From positions 1-40,671 of the forward strand of contig CAMBCF010000039.1 of the NCBI GenBank assembly GCA_945864585.1: 40,671 nucleotides of DNA. The letters run 5' to 3'. This DNA comes from Bordetella parapertussis (lineage in GTDB: Bacteria; Pseudomonadota; Gammaproteobacteria; Burkholderiales; SG8-41). Positions 24,041 to 32,306 of this stretch are shown one piece after another. How positions within the stretch are numbered: position 1 is the stretch's first letter; each line of letters opens with the position of its first letter. A model generated the notes under the pieces. It was not told the origin of the DNA. It made no database searches and saw only the letters and a program-made list of their open reading frames with translations. The translations under genes and the position numbers were made by a program.

Positions 24041-25210
24041 ATGATTGAGCGCATAGAAATTTTTGTCACAGAACTGCCGGTGCGCGTGCAGCGCATCTTT
24101 TCCAGCGGCGCGTATGACACCGGCCCGGCCCGGCAAATTCTCGGCAAGCCGGTGCTGGTAAAAGTTTTCGCTGATGGCGTCGTCGGCTTTGGACAGATAC
24201 GCCCGATTACGCCGGGTCATTTTTTGGCTGACACCACGCAGGGTATGGTTGCCGCGATCAAAGAAATTTACGGCAAAAATCTCATTGGCAAATCATTGTT
24301 TGATATCGAGTCAGCCAACGAGATGTTTGGTCTGCGGCTCGCGGGTAATCCGTGCGCGCGCGCCGTGCTTGATATTGCGCTGCATGATGCAATGGGCAAG
24401 GCGCTCAACGTGCCGGTGCATAAGCTGATCGGCGGCGCGTGCCAGCCGCGCATTCCGCTCGAATGGTCGGTGAGTCTGGCCAATGATGTTGAGACCATCG
24501 TTAACGAAGCGACGCGCGCGGTAAATGAGTTCGGCATCAAAGTGCTGTGCATCAAGGCCGCTGACCGGCGCGGCTGGCGGCAGGACGTAAAACACTTTGC
24601 AGCGGTGCGGCGCGCGGTGGGTGACGACGTGGTGATCGGTACCGATCCGAATACCGGTTGGTCACTGGCTGATGCCTTAAGTGCGATACACGCGATGCGC
24701 GAATTCGATCTCGGCTATATCGAGCAGCCGATAGAGCGTCGCGATCTGGCGGGTATGGCTGAGATTCGGCGGCAGGCGATGGGCGTGCCGGTGATGGCTG
24801 ATGAATCCTTGTTCACGGTGCAGGATGCCTACGCGCTGGCCGAGGCGCGTGCGGTGGATGCGTATTGCATCAAGCTTTACAAGATCGGCGGCTTCACGCC
24901 AGCGAAAAAAATTGCTGCCGTGGCCGAGGCCGCGAATATCCAGCTCAACTGCGGCGGGCTGGCGGTGCAATGCCAGCTTGAAGCCGCGGCATCGGCGCAC
25001 TTCTACGCCAGCACGCCGGAAAAACGCATGATGGGTGCAGCGGAATTTGTGATGGGACTGAATACCATAGGACCCGATCCCATCGTTCCGCAAACGGATT
25101 TCGTGGTCAAAGACGGGCACGTGAATGTGCCGACCGGGCCGGGCCTCGGCATCATGGTGGATGAGGCGGCGTTGAAGAAACACACGCTGTTGCACGAGAT
25201 CGTGACGTGA
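24041..25210 (+). CDS. Mandelate racemase/muconate-lactonising-enzyme family protein
   Basis: A 389-residue enolase-superfamily enzyme. The metal ligands are visible as Asp202 (GTDPNTGW), Glu228 (GYIEQPI) and Asp254 (MADESL), and Lys278 in CIKLYKIGG is the acid/base lysine of the muconate-lactonising subgroup. The usual K-x-K base motif is instead Cys170-Ile-Lys172, so only the second lysine remains. The capping domain NPCARAVLDIALHDAMGKAL is typical. The likely reaction is proton abstraction next to a carboxylate. It starts at ATG 24041, 29 bp after the selenoprotein stop, without a strong Shine-Dalgarno. Confidence 0.9.
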   Translation: MIERIEIFVTELPVRVQRIFSSGAYDTGPARQILGKPVLVKVFADGVVGFGQIRPITPGHFLADTTQGMVAAIKEIYGKNLIGKSLFDIESANEMFGLRLAGNPCARAVLDIALHDAMGKALNVPVHKLIGGACQPRIPLEWSVSLANDVETIVNEATRAVNEFGIKVLCIKAADRRGWRQDVKHFAAVRRAVGDDVVIGTDPNTGWSLADALSAIHAMREFDLGYIEQPIERRDLAGMAEIRRQAMGVPVMADESLFTVQDAYALAEARAVDAYCIKLYKIGGFTPAKKIAAVAEAANIQLNCGGLAVQCQLEAAASAHFYASTPEKRMMGAAEFVMGLNTIGPDPIVPQTDFVVKDGHVNVPTGPGLGIMVDEAALKKHTLLHEIVT

Positions 25211-25339
25211 GGGTATGTGAGTGTGCCGATTGATAGGCAGTCTTCAAGGACAAATCATCATGCAGAAGACCATTGTTTCCCGATGCTAATCTGAATCGGG
25301 TAATACGGGTTGCCGCGCATCCACCAGGAGAAACCAGCA

Positions 25340-26749
25340 ATGACATCGACTGCGCCACACGGTTATGATCCACGGGAATTCAAAGCGCTGACTTTTTACG
25401 ACGCGGTGCCGCGTTTGCGTGACGGCGCCGATACGCCGCGCGCGTATCTGGAGCGCTGCCTGGCAACCATCGCCGCGCGCGAGCCGGTGGTAAAGGCATT
25501 TGTGGTGCTGAACGAAGCGGGTGCGCGCACAGCCGCCGATGCCAGCAGCGCGCGCTGGAAGGCGGGTAATCCGCTGTCGGCTATCGACGGTATGCCGATT
25601 GCAATCAAGGACTTACTCGAAACAAAGGACATGCCAACTGAGATGGGCTGCGAGGCGTATCGCGGCAATTTTCCCAAGCGCGACAATGCCGCAGTGTGGG
25701 CGCTGCGCGAGGCGGGCGCGGTGATTCTGGGCAAGACGGTGACTGCTGAACTCGGCGGCACGCACCCGGGGCCGACCACTAATCCGTTCGATGTCGCGCG
25801 CACACCGGGCGGCTCGTCGGCCGGTTCCGCTGCTGCGATCGCGGCACGCATGGTTCCGGCAGCTTTGGGCACGCAGGTCGGCGGCTCGATCATTCGTCCA
25901 GCCGCGTTTTGCGGCAACTTTGCGTTAAAGCCGACGATGGGCGCCATCAATCGCGGTGAACGGCAAGCCACCAGCACGAGCACCACCGGCGTGCATGCGG
26001 GTTGCATCGAGGATATGTGGCAGGTTGCGATCGAGATTGCGCGCCGCGCCGGCGGCGATCCCGGCCGCCCCGGATTGTTTGGGCCTGTGGTTCCTCCTGC
26101 GGCTGCGCAGCCGGAGCGCCTGATCGTGCTGGAAAGTGCGGGCTGGGCCGGGTTGGATGGCGTCAGCCGCGCGGCGTTTGAAACGCTGCTGGAAAAGTTG
26201 CAGTCGGCCGGGGTCAGCTTGCTACGCCGTAACGACCATCCGTGGATCGAAGCGCTGGAGCAGACGCTACGCAACGCCAGCGACATCAGCAATGGCATCA
26301 CGGCATGGGAAAACCGCTGGTATCAGGCGAACCTGATCGAACAGTATCCGCAGGGCGTCAGCGCGCGCCTCACCGCCACGGTCAAACGGGCGCAGGCGAT
26401 GCGCCCTGACGACTACCGCGCGCTGCTGCTGGAGCGCGCAGCCGCACAGCAGTGCCACGCCATGCTGGCACCGCTCGCCGACGCCATCATCATGCTGTCG
26501 TGTGCGGGGCCCGCGCCGCTGTGGCCCGGCGACATGCCAGGCCAGCCGCTGGCGCCGCGTCCGACCGGTGATTCTGTTTTTAACACGCCCAGCTCGATGC
26601 TGTTCGCACCGGCGGTGACCATGCCGCTGCTGGGTGTGGGCGGCATGCCGGTGGGCGTGCAACTGATGGGCCAGCAGCATCAGGACGCGCGCATGACGGC
26701 GCTGGCACGCTGGATGCTGGGTGCGGTGGCGCCGGTGGTGGTGTCATGA
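25340..26749 (+). CDS. Amidase signature-family hydrolase
   Basis: A 469-residue amidase from ATG 25340, supported by AGGAG seven bases upstream; the frame is open for ten more codons upstream. The catalytic Lys is in MPIAIKDLLE (residue ~90), the cis-Ser in RTPGGSSAGSAAA (~159-160), and the nucleophile Ser in GTQVGGSIIRPAAFCG (~183). The family hydrolyses amides, including substituted amides, nitrile-derived amides and Gln/Asn-tRNA precursors. It is the last gene of the GMC/selenoprotein/enolase-superfamily run after a 129-bp gap, and may open an amide to the acid used by its neighbours. The final codons overlap the C-terminal end of the convergent antitoxin gene. Confidence 0.92.
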   Translation: MTSTAPHGYDPREFKALTFYDAVPRLRDGADTPRAYLERCLATIAAREPVVKAFVVLNEAGARTAADASSARWKAGNPLSAIDGMPIAIKDLLETKDMPTEMGCEAYRGNFPKRDNAAVWALREAGAVILGKTVTAELGGTHPGPTTNPFDVARTPGGSSAGSAAAIAARMVPAALGTQVGGSIIRPAAFCGNFALKPTMGAINRGERQATSTSTTGVHAGCIEDMWQVAIEIARRAGGDPGRPGLFGPVVPPAAAQPERLIVLESAGWAGLDGVSRAAFETLLEKLQSAGVSLLRRNDHPWIEALEQTLRNASDISNGITAWENRWYQANLIEQYPQGVSARLTATVKRAQAMRPDDYRALLLERAAAQQCHAMLAPLADAIIMLSCAGPAPLWPGDMPGQPLAPRPTGDSVFNTPSSMLFAPAVTMPLLGVGGMPVGVQLMGQQHQDARMTALARWMLGAVAPVVVS

Positions 26750-27232
26750 ATCCATTAACCGTGTGCATGGAGACGACACTATGTCAGTGAAAATACGCAA
26801 GATTGAAGCACGCGACGAAGCGCGAACGCTACATTGTCGTAACCGATGTTTCGCTTCTTGCCATGCCGCAACCGCGACTGCCTCGGATTTCGCGGCGCGC
26901 TTTTTTGCAGTCCGCGCTCTACGCTCCGGCTTTGCGGTGACAATAAGTTGCAACCCGGCGGCCTCAAGAATTCGCGTTAAGCTGCGCAATTCTGGATTGC
27001 CTGCGCTTGACAGCGTGCGGTACAGCTGCTGACGGTTTAGGTCGGCGCGCGTTGCGATTTTGGTTAATCCGCCTCGTGCTTCGGCGACATTGCGCAACGC
27101 CTGTAGAAATGCACTGGGGTCGTCTTCATGCGCTGCCGCGTTGATGTAGGCTGCCGCTGTTGCCGGATCGCGCAGGCGCTCCAGCATGCAGGGTCTAGCG
27201 AGAACTGCTGCCGGAACGTGTTCTTTGCTCAT
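26744..27232 (-). CDS. HigA-like addiction-module antidote protein, orphan, with extended C-terminus
   Basis: From ATG 27232 (GGAGAGCTT upstream) the product is 162 residues. Residues ~10-105 match the putative addiction module antidote family: MLERLRDPATAAAYINAAAH, then LRNVAEARGGLTKIATRADL, then RQQLYRTLSSAGNPELRSLT (a Cro-like HTH) and ILEAAGLQL. Typical members end near residue 100. The remaining ~60 residues (basic KPERRARTAKKRAAKSE, then no family similarity) read antisense into a possible acetyltransferase remnant. No HigB-type toxin gene is adjacent on either side. The protein may still bind DNA as an autorepressor, but is here an orphan. Confidence 0.75.
   Translation of the reverse strand: MSKEHVPAAVLARPCMLERLRDPATAAAYINAAAHEDDPSAFLQALRNVAEARGGLTKIATRADLNRQQLYRTLSSAGNPELRSLTRILEAAGLQLIVTAKPERRARTAKKRAAKSEAVAVAAWQEAKHRLRQCSVRASSRASILRIFTDIVSSPCTRLMDS
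26781..26825 (+). pseudogene. Possible N-terminal remnant of a GNAT acetyltransferase
   Basis: GGAG followed eight bases later by ATG 26781 begins a frame with MSVKIRKIEARDEAR, which looks like the first 15 residues of GNAT-family acetyltransferases (V-x-I-R-x-x-x-x-x-D-E). The similarity stops at about 26825, where sequence antisense to the antitoxin C-terminus takes over. A truncated gene start is inferred from a very short match. Confidence 0.35.
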
Positions 27233-27366
27233 AAGCTCTCCAATACGCCTTTGCCGTCTTGAGGTCTGATTTCTGTGTTCGCTTGTCGCCGCCACAGAGC
27301 AGCAGCACCACTGCAATAATCCAAAGCAATTTTTTCTCGTTAGAAGCGGAGCTTTTAAAAGACTGC

Positions 27367-27801
27367 TTACTTCAGGCAGTCTAATTTCATCGATTCAATA
27401 CGCCCGCTAAATCCCAGCTTCCTGATTAACTCCGGCTCTTTGGCGTTCGGAACAAATGAGACCGAGCGATCCTTGAACATGCGGTGTTCGAATACAGTAA
27501 GCGTAGCCTTCGGCCCGATCACCAGGCTGTCGATATTGCGGCGCATTTGCCGACCGCTCGCCTTATCGGTGCTTGCGATCACGATAGGACCCGCCATCGT
27601 AAACGTGTCACCCTTAAAGCTACGCTCATCGTAGAGTTGCGCCCAGCAGCCTGCGGATGCGACACCGAAGGAAACAGAGCTGATCCTGATGTTGGTCCCG
27701 ATAGAAATTTCCTCGCCCGCGATGCAGGCAGGCTGCTGGCTGTATGACGGATTTACGGCGAGCAACGCGGCTGCAAGAACTGTGGTGTGACTCAGTTTTA
27801 T
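27367..27801 (-). CDS. Secreted beta/gamma-crystallin-like protein with apparent ATA start
   Basis: The product of ~144 residues has a signal peptide (KLSHTTVLAAALLAVNPSYS) and a domain with CWAQLYDERSFKGDTFTMAG and TVFEHRMFKDRSVSFVPNA, two Greek-key-like motifs similar to beta/gamma crystallins that often bind calcium. Four Cys could form disulfides. The expected initiator lies exactly five bases after a perfect AAGGAG, but reads ATA (27799-27801), not ATG. The only ATG nearby is out of frame and followed at once by TAA. Either a rare ATA start or a mutated start codon is likely, so expression is doubtful. Longer N-termini of the frame are repeat DNA. Confidence 0.65.
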   Translation of the reverse strand: MKLSHTTVLAAALLAVNPSYSQQPACIAGEEISIGTNIRISSVSFGVASAGCWAQLYDERSFKGDTFTMAGPIVIASTDKASGRQMRRNIDSLVIGPKATLTVFEHRMFKDRSVSFVPNAKEPELIRKLGFSGRIESMKLDCLK

Positions 27802-28018
27802 ATCATCTCCTTGTTGACAATTAGTCGCGCAACTTCCGCAAGCACACACTGGAAATTGTCCTTGAGGTTTGCAGTGTGCATTTTCCATTTGTGTTGTGTC
27901 CGTACGGCAGCACACAGAAAATGGGTTACCGTGTAGGGGATCAAATGCCCGACGTGGTATTTCCCGTATGGGCGTGCTATCCACCGGGTAGCGAGAGAAC
28001 TGGAGGCGTAGTAGGTAG

Positions 28019-28198
28019 TTGTACTGTGTCGCAAAATAGATTCCCTCCCCTTCAAGGGGAGGGCTAGGGTGGGGATGGGGTGGCACGCCTTCACCCCACC
28101 CCCATCCCAACCTTCTGCTCCGCTTCAAGTGTGCCCTTGCCCCTGAAGGGGAAGGAGTTTTCGCAGAGATGCATGAGTTACTTTCTAACACAGTGCAA
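28019..28198. repeat. Second TTGYACTGTGTTA-type palindromic element (~180 bp)
   Basis: TTGTACTGTGTCG at 28019-28031 and TAACACAGTGCAA at 28186-28198 are the terminal inverted repeats. Internal stems include TCCCCTTCAAGGGGA and a long GGTGGGGATGGGGTGG / CACCCCACCCCCATCCC pair. CCCTGAAGGGGAAGGAGTTT near 28141 is also shared with the copy at 8654-8753. It lies between the crystallin-like and aldo/keto reductase genes. The ~220 bases between 27802 and 28018 hold nothing else I could identify. Confidence 0.65.
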
Positions 28199-28248
28199 TT
28201 AGAGGTATGCCGAGACACCACGACCGGCGCATGCGCGACCTGTGGCAA

Positions 28249-29259
28249 TCAGATTCCCAGAGCCTTCAACTGCTTTTCAGGGTAGCGTGTGCCTGCGGTC
28301 ACGTTGAGTGGAAACGCATCGCTCAAACGTTTGACTTCATCGGCACTCAGTGTGAAATCGAGCGCCGCACAATTTTGATCGAGGAAACTGCGGCGCTTGG
28401 TGCCGGGTATCGGCACAATGTCGCCGCCTTGTTTACCCTGTGCCAGCAACCACGCCAGCGCGATTTGTGCCGGCGTGCCGCGATGCGCCGCGGCAATATC
28501 TTCGATGGGTTTTAGCAAGCTGCTGTTTTTATTTATATTTTCAGCAGCGAAGCGCGGATGATCACGACGCCGGTCTGAGGGCAGCAAGGCATCCAGCGTT
28601 TTCATGGTTGCGGTCAAAAAACCGCGACCGAGTGGGGCGTAGGCCATCAAGCTCACACCCAACTCGCGACAGGTTGCAAGAATGTCGTGCTCGACATCGC
28701 GGCTCCACAGCGAATACTCGGTTTCAAGCGCGACTATCGGATGCACTTTGTGGGCGCGGCGCAGCGTCTCCGGCCCTGCCTCGGACAGTTGCAGATAACG
28801 CACCTTGCCTTGCTCGACCAGGCGCTTCATCGCGCCCACGGTGTCTTCAATCGGCACCGTGGCATCGACACGATGCAAGCCGTAGATGTCGATCACCTCG
28901 ACGCCGAGTTGCTTCAGGCTTTTTTCACACGCCTGCGGCACGTAATCGGGATGGCCGCCGGTGAGCGCGGGCGCGCCGCCACTGCCGCCGCGCGCGCCCA
29001 GCGCGAGGTTGCCGAATTTGGTGGCGATCAACACCTGCTCGCGCTTGCCCTTCACCGCGCGGCCGACTAAGGCTTCGTTCACGCCGCTGCCGTAGGCATC
29101 GGAGGTCACGATCAGGTTAACCCCAAGATCCAGTGCACGATGAATGGTCGCGATCGACTCCGCGTCGTTGGGTTCACCGTAACTGATTGACATGCCCATG
29201 CAGCCCAAGCCCATCGCCGAGGCTTGCGGGCCACCATTGCCGAGCTTAATTTTGTGCAT
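28249..29259 (-). CDS. Aldo/keto reductase lacking the canonical catalytic Asp
   Basis: A 336-residue (alpha/beta)8 NADPH-dependent reductase. AAGGAGCGCT precedes the ATG at 29259. The catalytic Tyr is in DAYGSG (near residue 57), Lys in ATKFGN and His in YGLHRVD. In the usual F-D-T-A-x-x-Y-G motif the Asp is replaced here by Val (LIVTSDAYG, codon GTG). MAYAPLGRGF and IPGTKRR complete the NADP site. The three remaining tetrad residues argue for an intact fold, but the lost Asp may weaken or alter catalysis. It is followed after 25 bp by a fumarylacetoacetase-type gene oriented the same way. Confidence 0.88.
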   Translation of the reverse strand: MHKIKLGNGGPQASAMGLGCMGMSISYGEPNDAESIATIHRALDLGVNLIVTSDAYGSGVNEALVGRAVKGKREQVLIATKFGNLALGARGGSGGAPALTGGHPDYVPQACEKSLKQLGVEVIDIYGLHRVDATVPIEDTVGAMKRLVEQGKVRYLQLSEAGPETLRRAHKVHPIVALETEYSLWSRDVEHDILATCRELGVSLMAYAPLGRGFLTATMKTLDALLPSDRRRDHPRFAAENINKNSSLLKPIEDIAAAHRGTPAQIALAWLLAQGKQGGDIVPIPGTKRRSFLDQNCAALDFTLSADEVKRLSDAFPLNVTAGTRYPEKQLKALGI

Positions 29260-29284
29260 AGCGCTCCTTTTTGATTGTTAGGAA

Positions 29285-29974
29285 TTACTTGACGTAGCTC
29301 ACCGTCAAACTGCCCACGCCCTCGACAAAACCTTCCAGCTGATCACCGCGCTGTACCGGGCCCACGCCTGCCGGCGTGCCCGACATGATGAGATCGCCGG
29401 GCCGCAGGGTGATCATTTTCGATAGATACGAAATGGTCTCGGGAATATTCCAGATCAGTTCGGACAAATCGCCTTTTTGCTTGACCACGCCGTTAACCTT
29501 GAGCCATATAGCGCCTTTCGCCGGATGACCCACCATCGCCACGGTCTTGAGCGCGGTGCATGGCGCAGAATCGTCGAACGCCTTGCCCATTTCCCACGGG
29601 CGCCCCATTTTTTTGGCTTCGCCCTGCACGTCGCGGCGCGTCATGTCGAGCCCGACGCCGTAGCCGAATACGTGGTCGAGCGCTTTTTCGACCGGAATAT
29701 CCTTGCCGCCTTTGCCGATCGCGACTGTCATTTCGATTTCGTGATGCAAATCCCTGGTGATCGCCGGATAGGCTATGGCCGCGCCATTCATCACGATTGC
29801 GTCCGCCGGTTTCATGAAAAAAAACGGCGGTTCGCGCTCGGGGTCGTGGCCCATTTCCTTGGCGTGCTCGGCGTAGTTGCGTCCCACGCAGTAAATGCGG
29901 CCCACCGGGAAAGCCTGATTGCTTTCGGCTACCGGCAGGGTGGTGATTCCGGGAAAATCTATGGCGTAGTTCAT
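29285..29974 (-). CDS. Fumarylacetoacetate hydrolase-family protein
   Basis: From ATG 29974 the product is 229 residues; the open frame continues 53 codons upstream without family similarity. Conserved motifs are GRIYCVGRNYAEHAKEMGH, PPFFFMKPADAIV, HHEIEMTVAIGKGGKDI (metal ligands Glu and Glu/Asp), then GYGVGLDMTRRDVQ and SGTPAGVGPV. The family includes acylpyruvases, oxaloacetate decarboxylases and hydratases acting on 2-oxo acids with a divalent metal. The adjacent aldo/keto reductase and this gene probably form an operon. The substrate is unknown. Confidence 0.92.
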   Translation of the reverse strand: MNYAIDFPGITTLPVAESNQAFPVGRIYCVGRNYAEHAKEMGHDPEREPPFFFMKPADAIVMNGAAIAYPAITRDLHHEIEMTVAIGKGGKDIPVEKALDHVFGYGVGLDMTRRDVQGEAKKMGRPWEMGKAFDDSAPCTALKTVAMVGHPAKGAIWLKVNGVVKQKGDLSELIWNIPETISYLSKMITLRPGDLIMSGTPAGVGPVQRGDQLEGFVEGVGSLTVSYVK

Positions 29975-30065
29975 GGTTTTACTTTCTATGGTCAAAAAAT
30001 TTAAAATCTGTTCGGTGGCTAACGCGTTTAATCCGCTGCTGCAGGCGCAAATGCCTTGCCCGGTT

Positions 30066-30608
30066 TCAAGGGGAGCGGTGTTCAACCGACACCCAAAATC
30101 CCTGCGGCATGCGGCTAAACTGTACCAGTTCAAAGCGCGCCAGAAACTTCGGCAGCCACCAGCTTGCCGGTTGCTGAATCAGATGCGCATTGCGCCCGTC
30201 CGAGAGCACTTTCGCCGCCGCGCCGGTATGCACGGTAAACACACCGACCCCCAGCGTGACACGCTGCAAATCATCCAACACATTGTCGATCAACTGCGGC
30301 TCTATATGCTCCAGCACGTCGATGCAGGCCACAAAACGGCACGCTTGCGCGGGCGCGCTCCATTCAGGAATCGCCGGGTCATAGTGGTGTATCGTAACCG
30401 GCCGTTGCGCGTGCTCTCTGAGAGTAGCACCTAGCCGGCCTTTGCCCGCGCCGTAATCCAGCAACTCCGTTACGCCCACGGCGTCCATTACCTGCGCCAC
30501 CAGCGGCGCATACTCAACCGACGCCACCCCGTAATTCGGGTTCTTGTGCAGCTCTTGCTGCATGCGGCGATAGTCTTCGCTGATCAGCGTGTGTTGTGGT
30601 TGGTTCAT
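30066..30608 (-). CDS. Class I SAM-dependent methyltransferase
   Basis: A 180-residue protein. Motif I of the Rossmann-like methyltransferase fold is ELLDYGAGKGRL near residues 48-59, motif II carries Asp in HHYDPAIP, and FVACIDVLEHIEPQLIDNVL is motif IV. This resembles small generic methyltransferases that use the acidic D-V-L-E-H active-site region. The acceptor is unknown. The start at 30608 is the first ATG. It ends 91 bases before the start of the hydrolase gene, on the same strand. Confidence 0.85.
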   Translation of the reverse strand: MNQPQHTLISEDYRRMQQELHKNPNYGVASVEYAPLVAQVMDAVGVTELLDYGAGKGRLGATLREHAQRPVTIHHYDPAIPEWSAPAQACRFVACIDVLEHIEPQLIDNVLDDLQRVTLGVGVFTVHTGAAAKVLSDGRNAHLIQQPASWWLPKFLARFELVQFSRMPQGFWVSVEHRSP

Positions 30609-30697
30609 GAAAGTCGGAAATGGCGCGGGTCACGCGTGAAAAGTGCGGGTAGCTTCGGCGCTGCGGGCGATTATCCCGGAATCGGTCTCACGGTCAA

Positions 30698-31066
30698 TCA
30701 CGCTGCGCGTTTAAGCAGTGGCCAGCGCACATCGATTTCGCTCCACGGCACGAACACTCGTCCGGCATCGTTCTTTTCGACCACTGTCCATTGCATCAGC
30801 GCCGTCACGTCCTTATGCACATTGCGGTAGTGCCGGTCGAGCCGCTTGGCGAGCGCGTAGATCGTCAGCGGCCCGGATGATTTCAGGGCTTCCACCAGTT
30901 CCCAGCGCTTGGGCGTGAACACTTCGCCGAATTGCGTCATTGAACGAAAGCCGATGCCGGCATACGGCTTCACCACACGACCAGCCTTGGCCGTTTTTAA
31001 CGCCTCGCCAAAGCGCGCAAGACTCGCCTCGACGCTCTCCCCCACTCGCACGATCAGCACGCTCAT
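30698..31066 (-). CDS. TumA-like antitoxin (HVO_A0114 family DNA-binding protein)
   Basis: A 122-residue protein with a winged-helix domain. The family pattern is visible as TPKRWELVEALKSSGPLTI, YALAKRLDRHYRNVHKDVTA and GRVFVPWSEIDVRW. Such proteins pair with TumE-type toxins (DUF6516) as the antitoxin TumA. Its start overlaps the toxin stop by 4 bases (31063-31066, ATGA on the minus strand), so the order is toxin then antitoxin with coupled translation. It probably also represses its own operon. It is a complete member. Confidence 0.8.
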   Translation of the reverse strand: MSVLIVRVGESVEASLARFGEALKTAKAGRVVKPYAGIGFRSMTQFGEVFTPKRWELVEALKSSGPLTIYALAKRLDRHYRNVHKDVTALMQWTVVEKNDAGRVFVPWSEIDVRWPLLKRAA

Positions 31067-31341
31067 GATTCCATCTCCTTCACATCCCGCAGAAAATCGT
31101 GTAATAGCGTTGGCACACCCTTAAACACGTAGCGCATTTCCGCGCCGTGAAGATGCCGGTGATCGCCCTTGCCGCGTTCGTTGTCGTAGCCCACCGCGCG
31201 CTCGCCATTCACCACATAGACCAGCCGGTATTTGATACGGTGCGTCGAAGGCCGCACCGCTCGGGGCACTTCCCAGATCACCGCCTCAATCACGCCTCGA
31301 CCGTAGGCTTCTTTGATGCGGTAGAGCAATCGAGCCTTCAT
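31063..31341 (-). CDS. TumE-like toxin
   Basis: A 92-residue basic protein of the TumE/DUF6516 toxin family, suggested by MKARLLYRIKEAYGRGVIEA, VVNGERAVGYDNERGKGDHR and HLHGAEMRYVFKG. The upstream position and the 4-base overlap with a TumA-like winged-helix gene support the pairing. Other members inhibit growth; the molecular target was not well settled in what I know. It starts at ATG 31341. Two genes divergent to it begin just over 100 bp away. Confidence 0.78.
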   Translation of the reverse strand: MKARLLYRIKEAYGRGVIEAVIWEVPRAVRPSTHRIKYRLVYVVNGERAVGYDNERGKGDHRHLHGAEMRYVFKGVPTLLHDFLRDVKEMES

Positions 31342-31459
31342 GGGGCTTATGTTGCCCTATAGTCTGGCGTATGTAAAGACTGACTGTCGGTCCTGCCGCA
31401 GAAGCGCCTTACGCGCGCCCCATGCGACAATACGCGCCCCACCTTTGCTGCTACCCGCG

Positions 31460-31849
31460 ATGAGCGAATCCGTCAGCCTCTGGACCCTGTTTGTCAGCAG
31501 TTTTCTTGCCGCAACGCTGCTGCCCGGCGGATCAGAAGCCGTACTATTTGGCGTGCTGAAATTGCATCCCGGCCAGGTGGGGGCGGCACTGGCGGTCGCC
31601 ACACTCGGCAATACGCTGGGCGGGTTATCCTCGTATTTAATCGGGCGCGTTATTCCGCAAACGACCGCGTTGAAGGGCTTGGCCACGCTACAACGTTATG
31701 GCGCGCCGGTTTTGCTGCTGTCGTGGGTACCGATCATCGGCGAACCTTTATGTGTGGCCGCGGGCTGGCTGCGTTTGAACCCGTGGTGGTCGGCGCTGTG
31801 GATCGCTGCCGGCAAATTTGCGCGTTATGGGGTAATCGCTTTTTTCTGA
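31460..31849 (+). CDS. YqaA/DedA-like small membrane protein
   Basis: From ATG 31460 the product is 129 residues: MSESVSLWTLFVSSFLAATL followed by LLPGGSEAV, GNTLGGLSSYLIGR and PIIGEPLCVAAGW. This is a short SNARE-associated/DedA-related protein of the YqaA subgroup, with about four hydrophobic segments. YqaA-type proteins are uncharacterised inner-membrane proteins, and some DedA relatives move lipids across the membrane. The frame begins 40 codons further upstream but that extension is Arg-rich and unlikely. It is followed after one base by the HIT gene. Confidence 0.8.
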   Translation: MSESVSLWTLFVSSFLAATLLPGGSEAVLFGVLKLHPGQVGAALAVATLGNTLGGLSSYLIGRVIPQTTALKGLATLQRYGAPVLLLSWVPIIGEPLCVAAGWLRLNPWWSALWIAAGKFARYGVIAFF

Positions 31850-31850
31850 T

Positions 31851-32306
31851 GTGAGTAAACGTAATTTATTGATTTTAAACGATATTATGTCTTGTGAATT
31901 ATGCGATACCAGTGGCGGACAAGTGCTGTGGCAAAACACCAGCTTGCGGGTGGTTTACGTCGAGGAACCAGGCTACGCCGGCTATTGCCGCGTGATCTGG
32001 AACGCGCACGTCGCGGAAATGACCGACCTAGACGACACCAGCCGCGCGCACTGCATGGGCGTGGTTTTCAGCGTGGAATCTCTGCTGCGCGAGTTGCTGC
32101 AGCCGGCTAAAATAAATCTCGCCAGCCTGGGAAATTTCACGCCGCATGTGCATTGGCATGTGATCGCGCGCTTTCGCGACGATCCGCATTTTCCGCAAGC
32201 CGTCTGGAGCGCGCCCCAGCGTGAGGCGGTTACACGAGACGCGACCGGTCTGCCGCAGCGCTTAAGCGCAGGTCTCGCCAAGCGCCTGCTGCGCCTGCAA
32301 CCGTGA
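31851..32306 (+). CDS. HIT-family hydrolase
   Basis: A 151-residue histidine-triad protein. HVHWHVIARF at about residues 104-113 is the catalytic His-x-His-x-His-x-x motif, used to hydrolyse nucleotide-ribose or phosphoramidate bonds. The N-terminus has SCELCDTSGGQVLW with two Cys. GTG 31851 is used here; ATG 31887 is an equally possible start. It follows the YqaA gene with a one-base gap, suggesting one transcript. Confidence 0.9.
   Translation: MSKRNLLILNDIMSCELCDTSGGQVLWQNTSLRVVYVEEPGYAGYCRVIWNAHVAEMTDLDDTSRAHCMGVVFSVESLLRELLQPAKINLASLGNFTPHVHWHVIARFRDDPHFPQAVWSAPQREAVTRDATGLPQRLSAGLAKRLLRLQP

Noticed and set aside
27242-27340. Short minus-strand frame with a hydrophobic stretch upstream of the antitoxin
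   Set aside because: No ATG or convincing ribosome site, and no similarity to a HigB-type toxin; probably chance.
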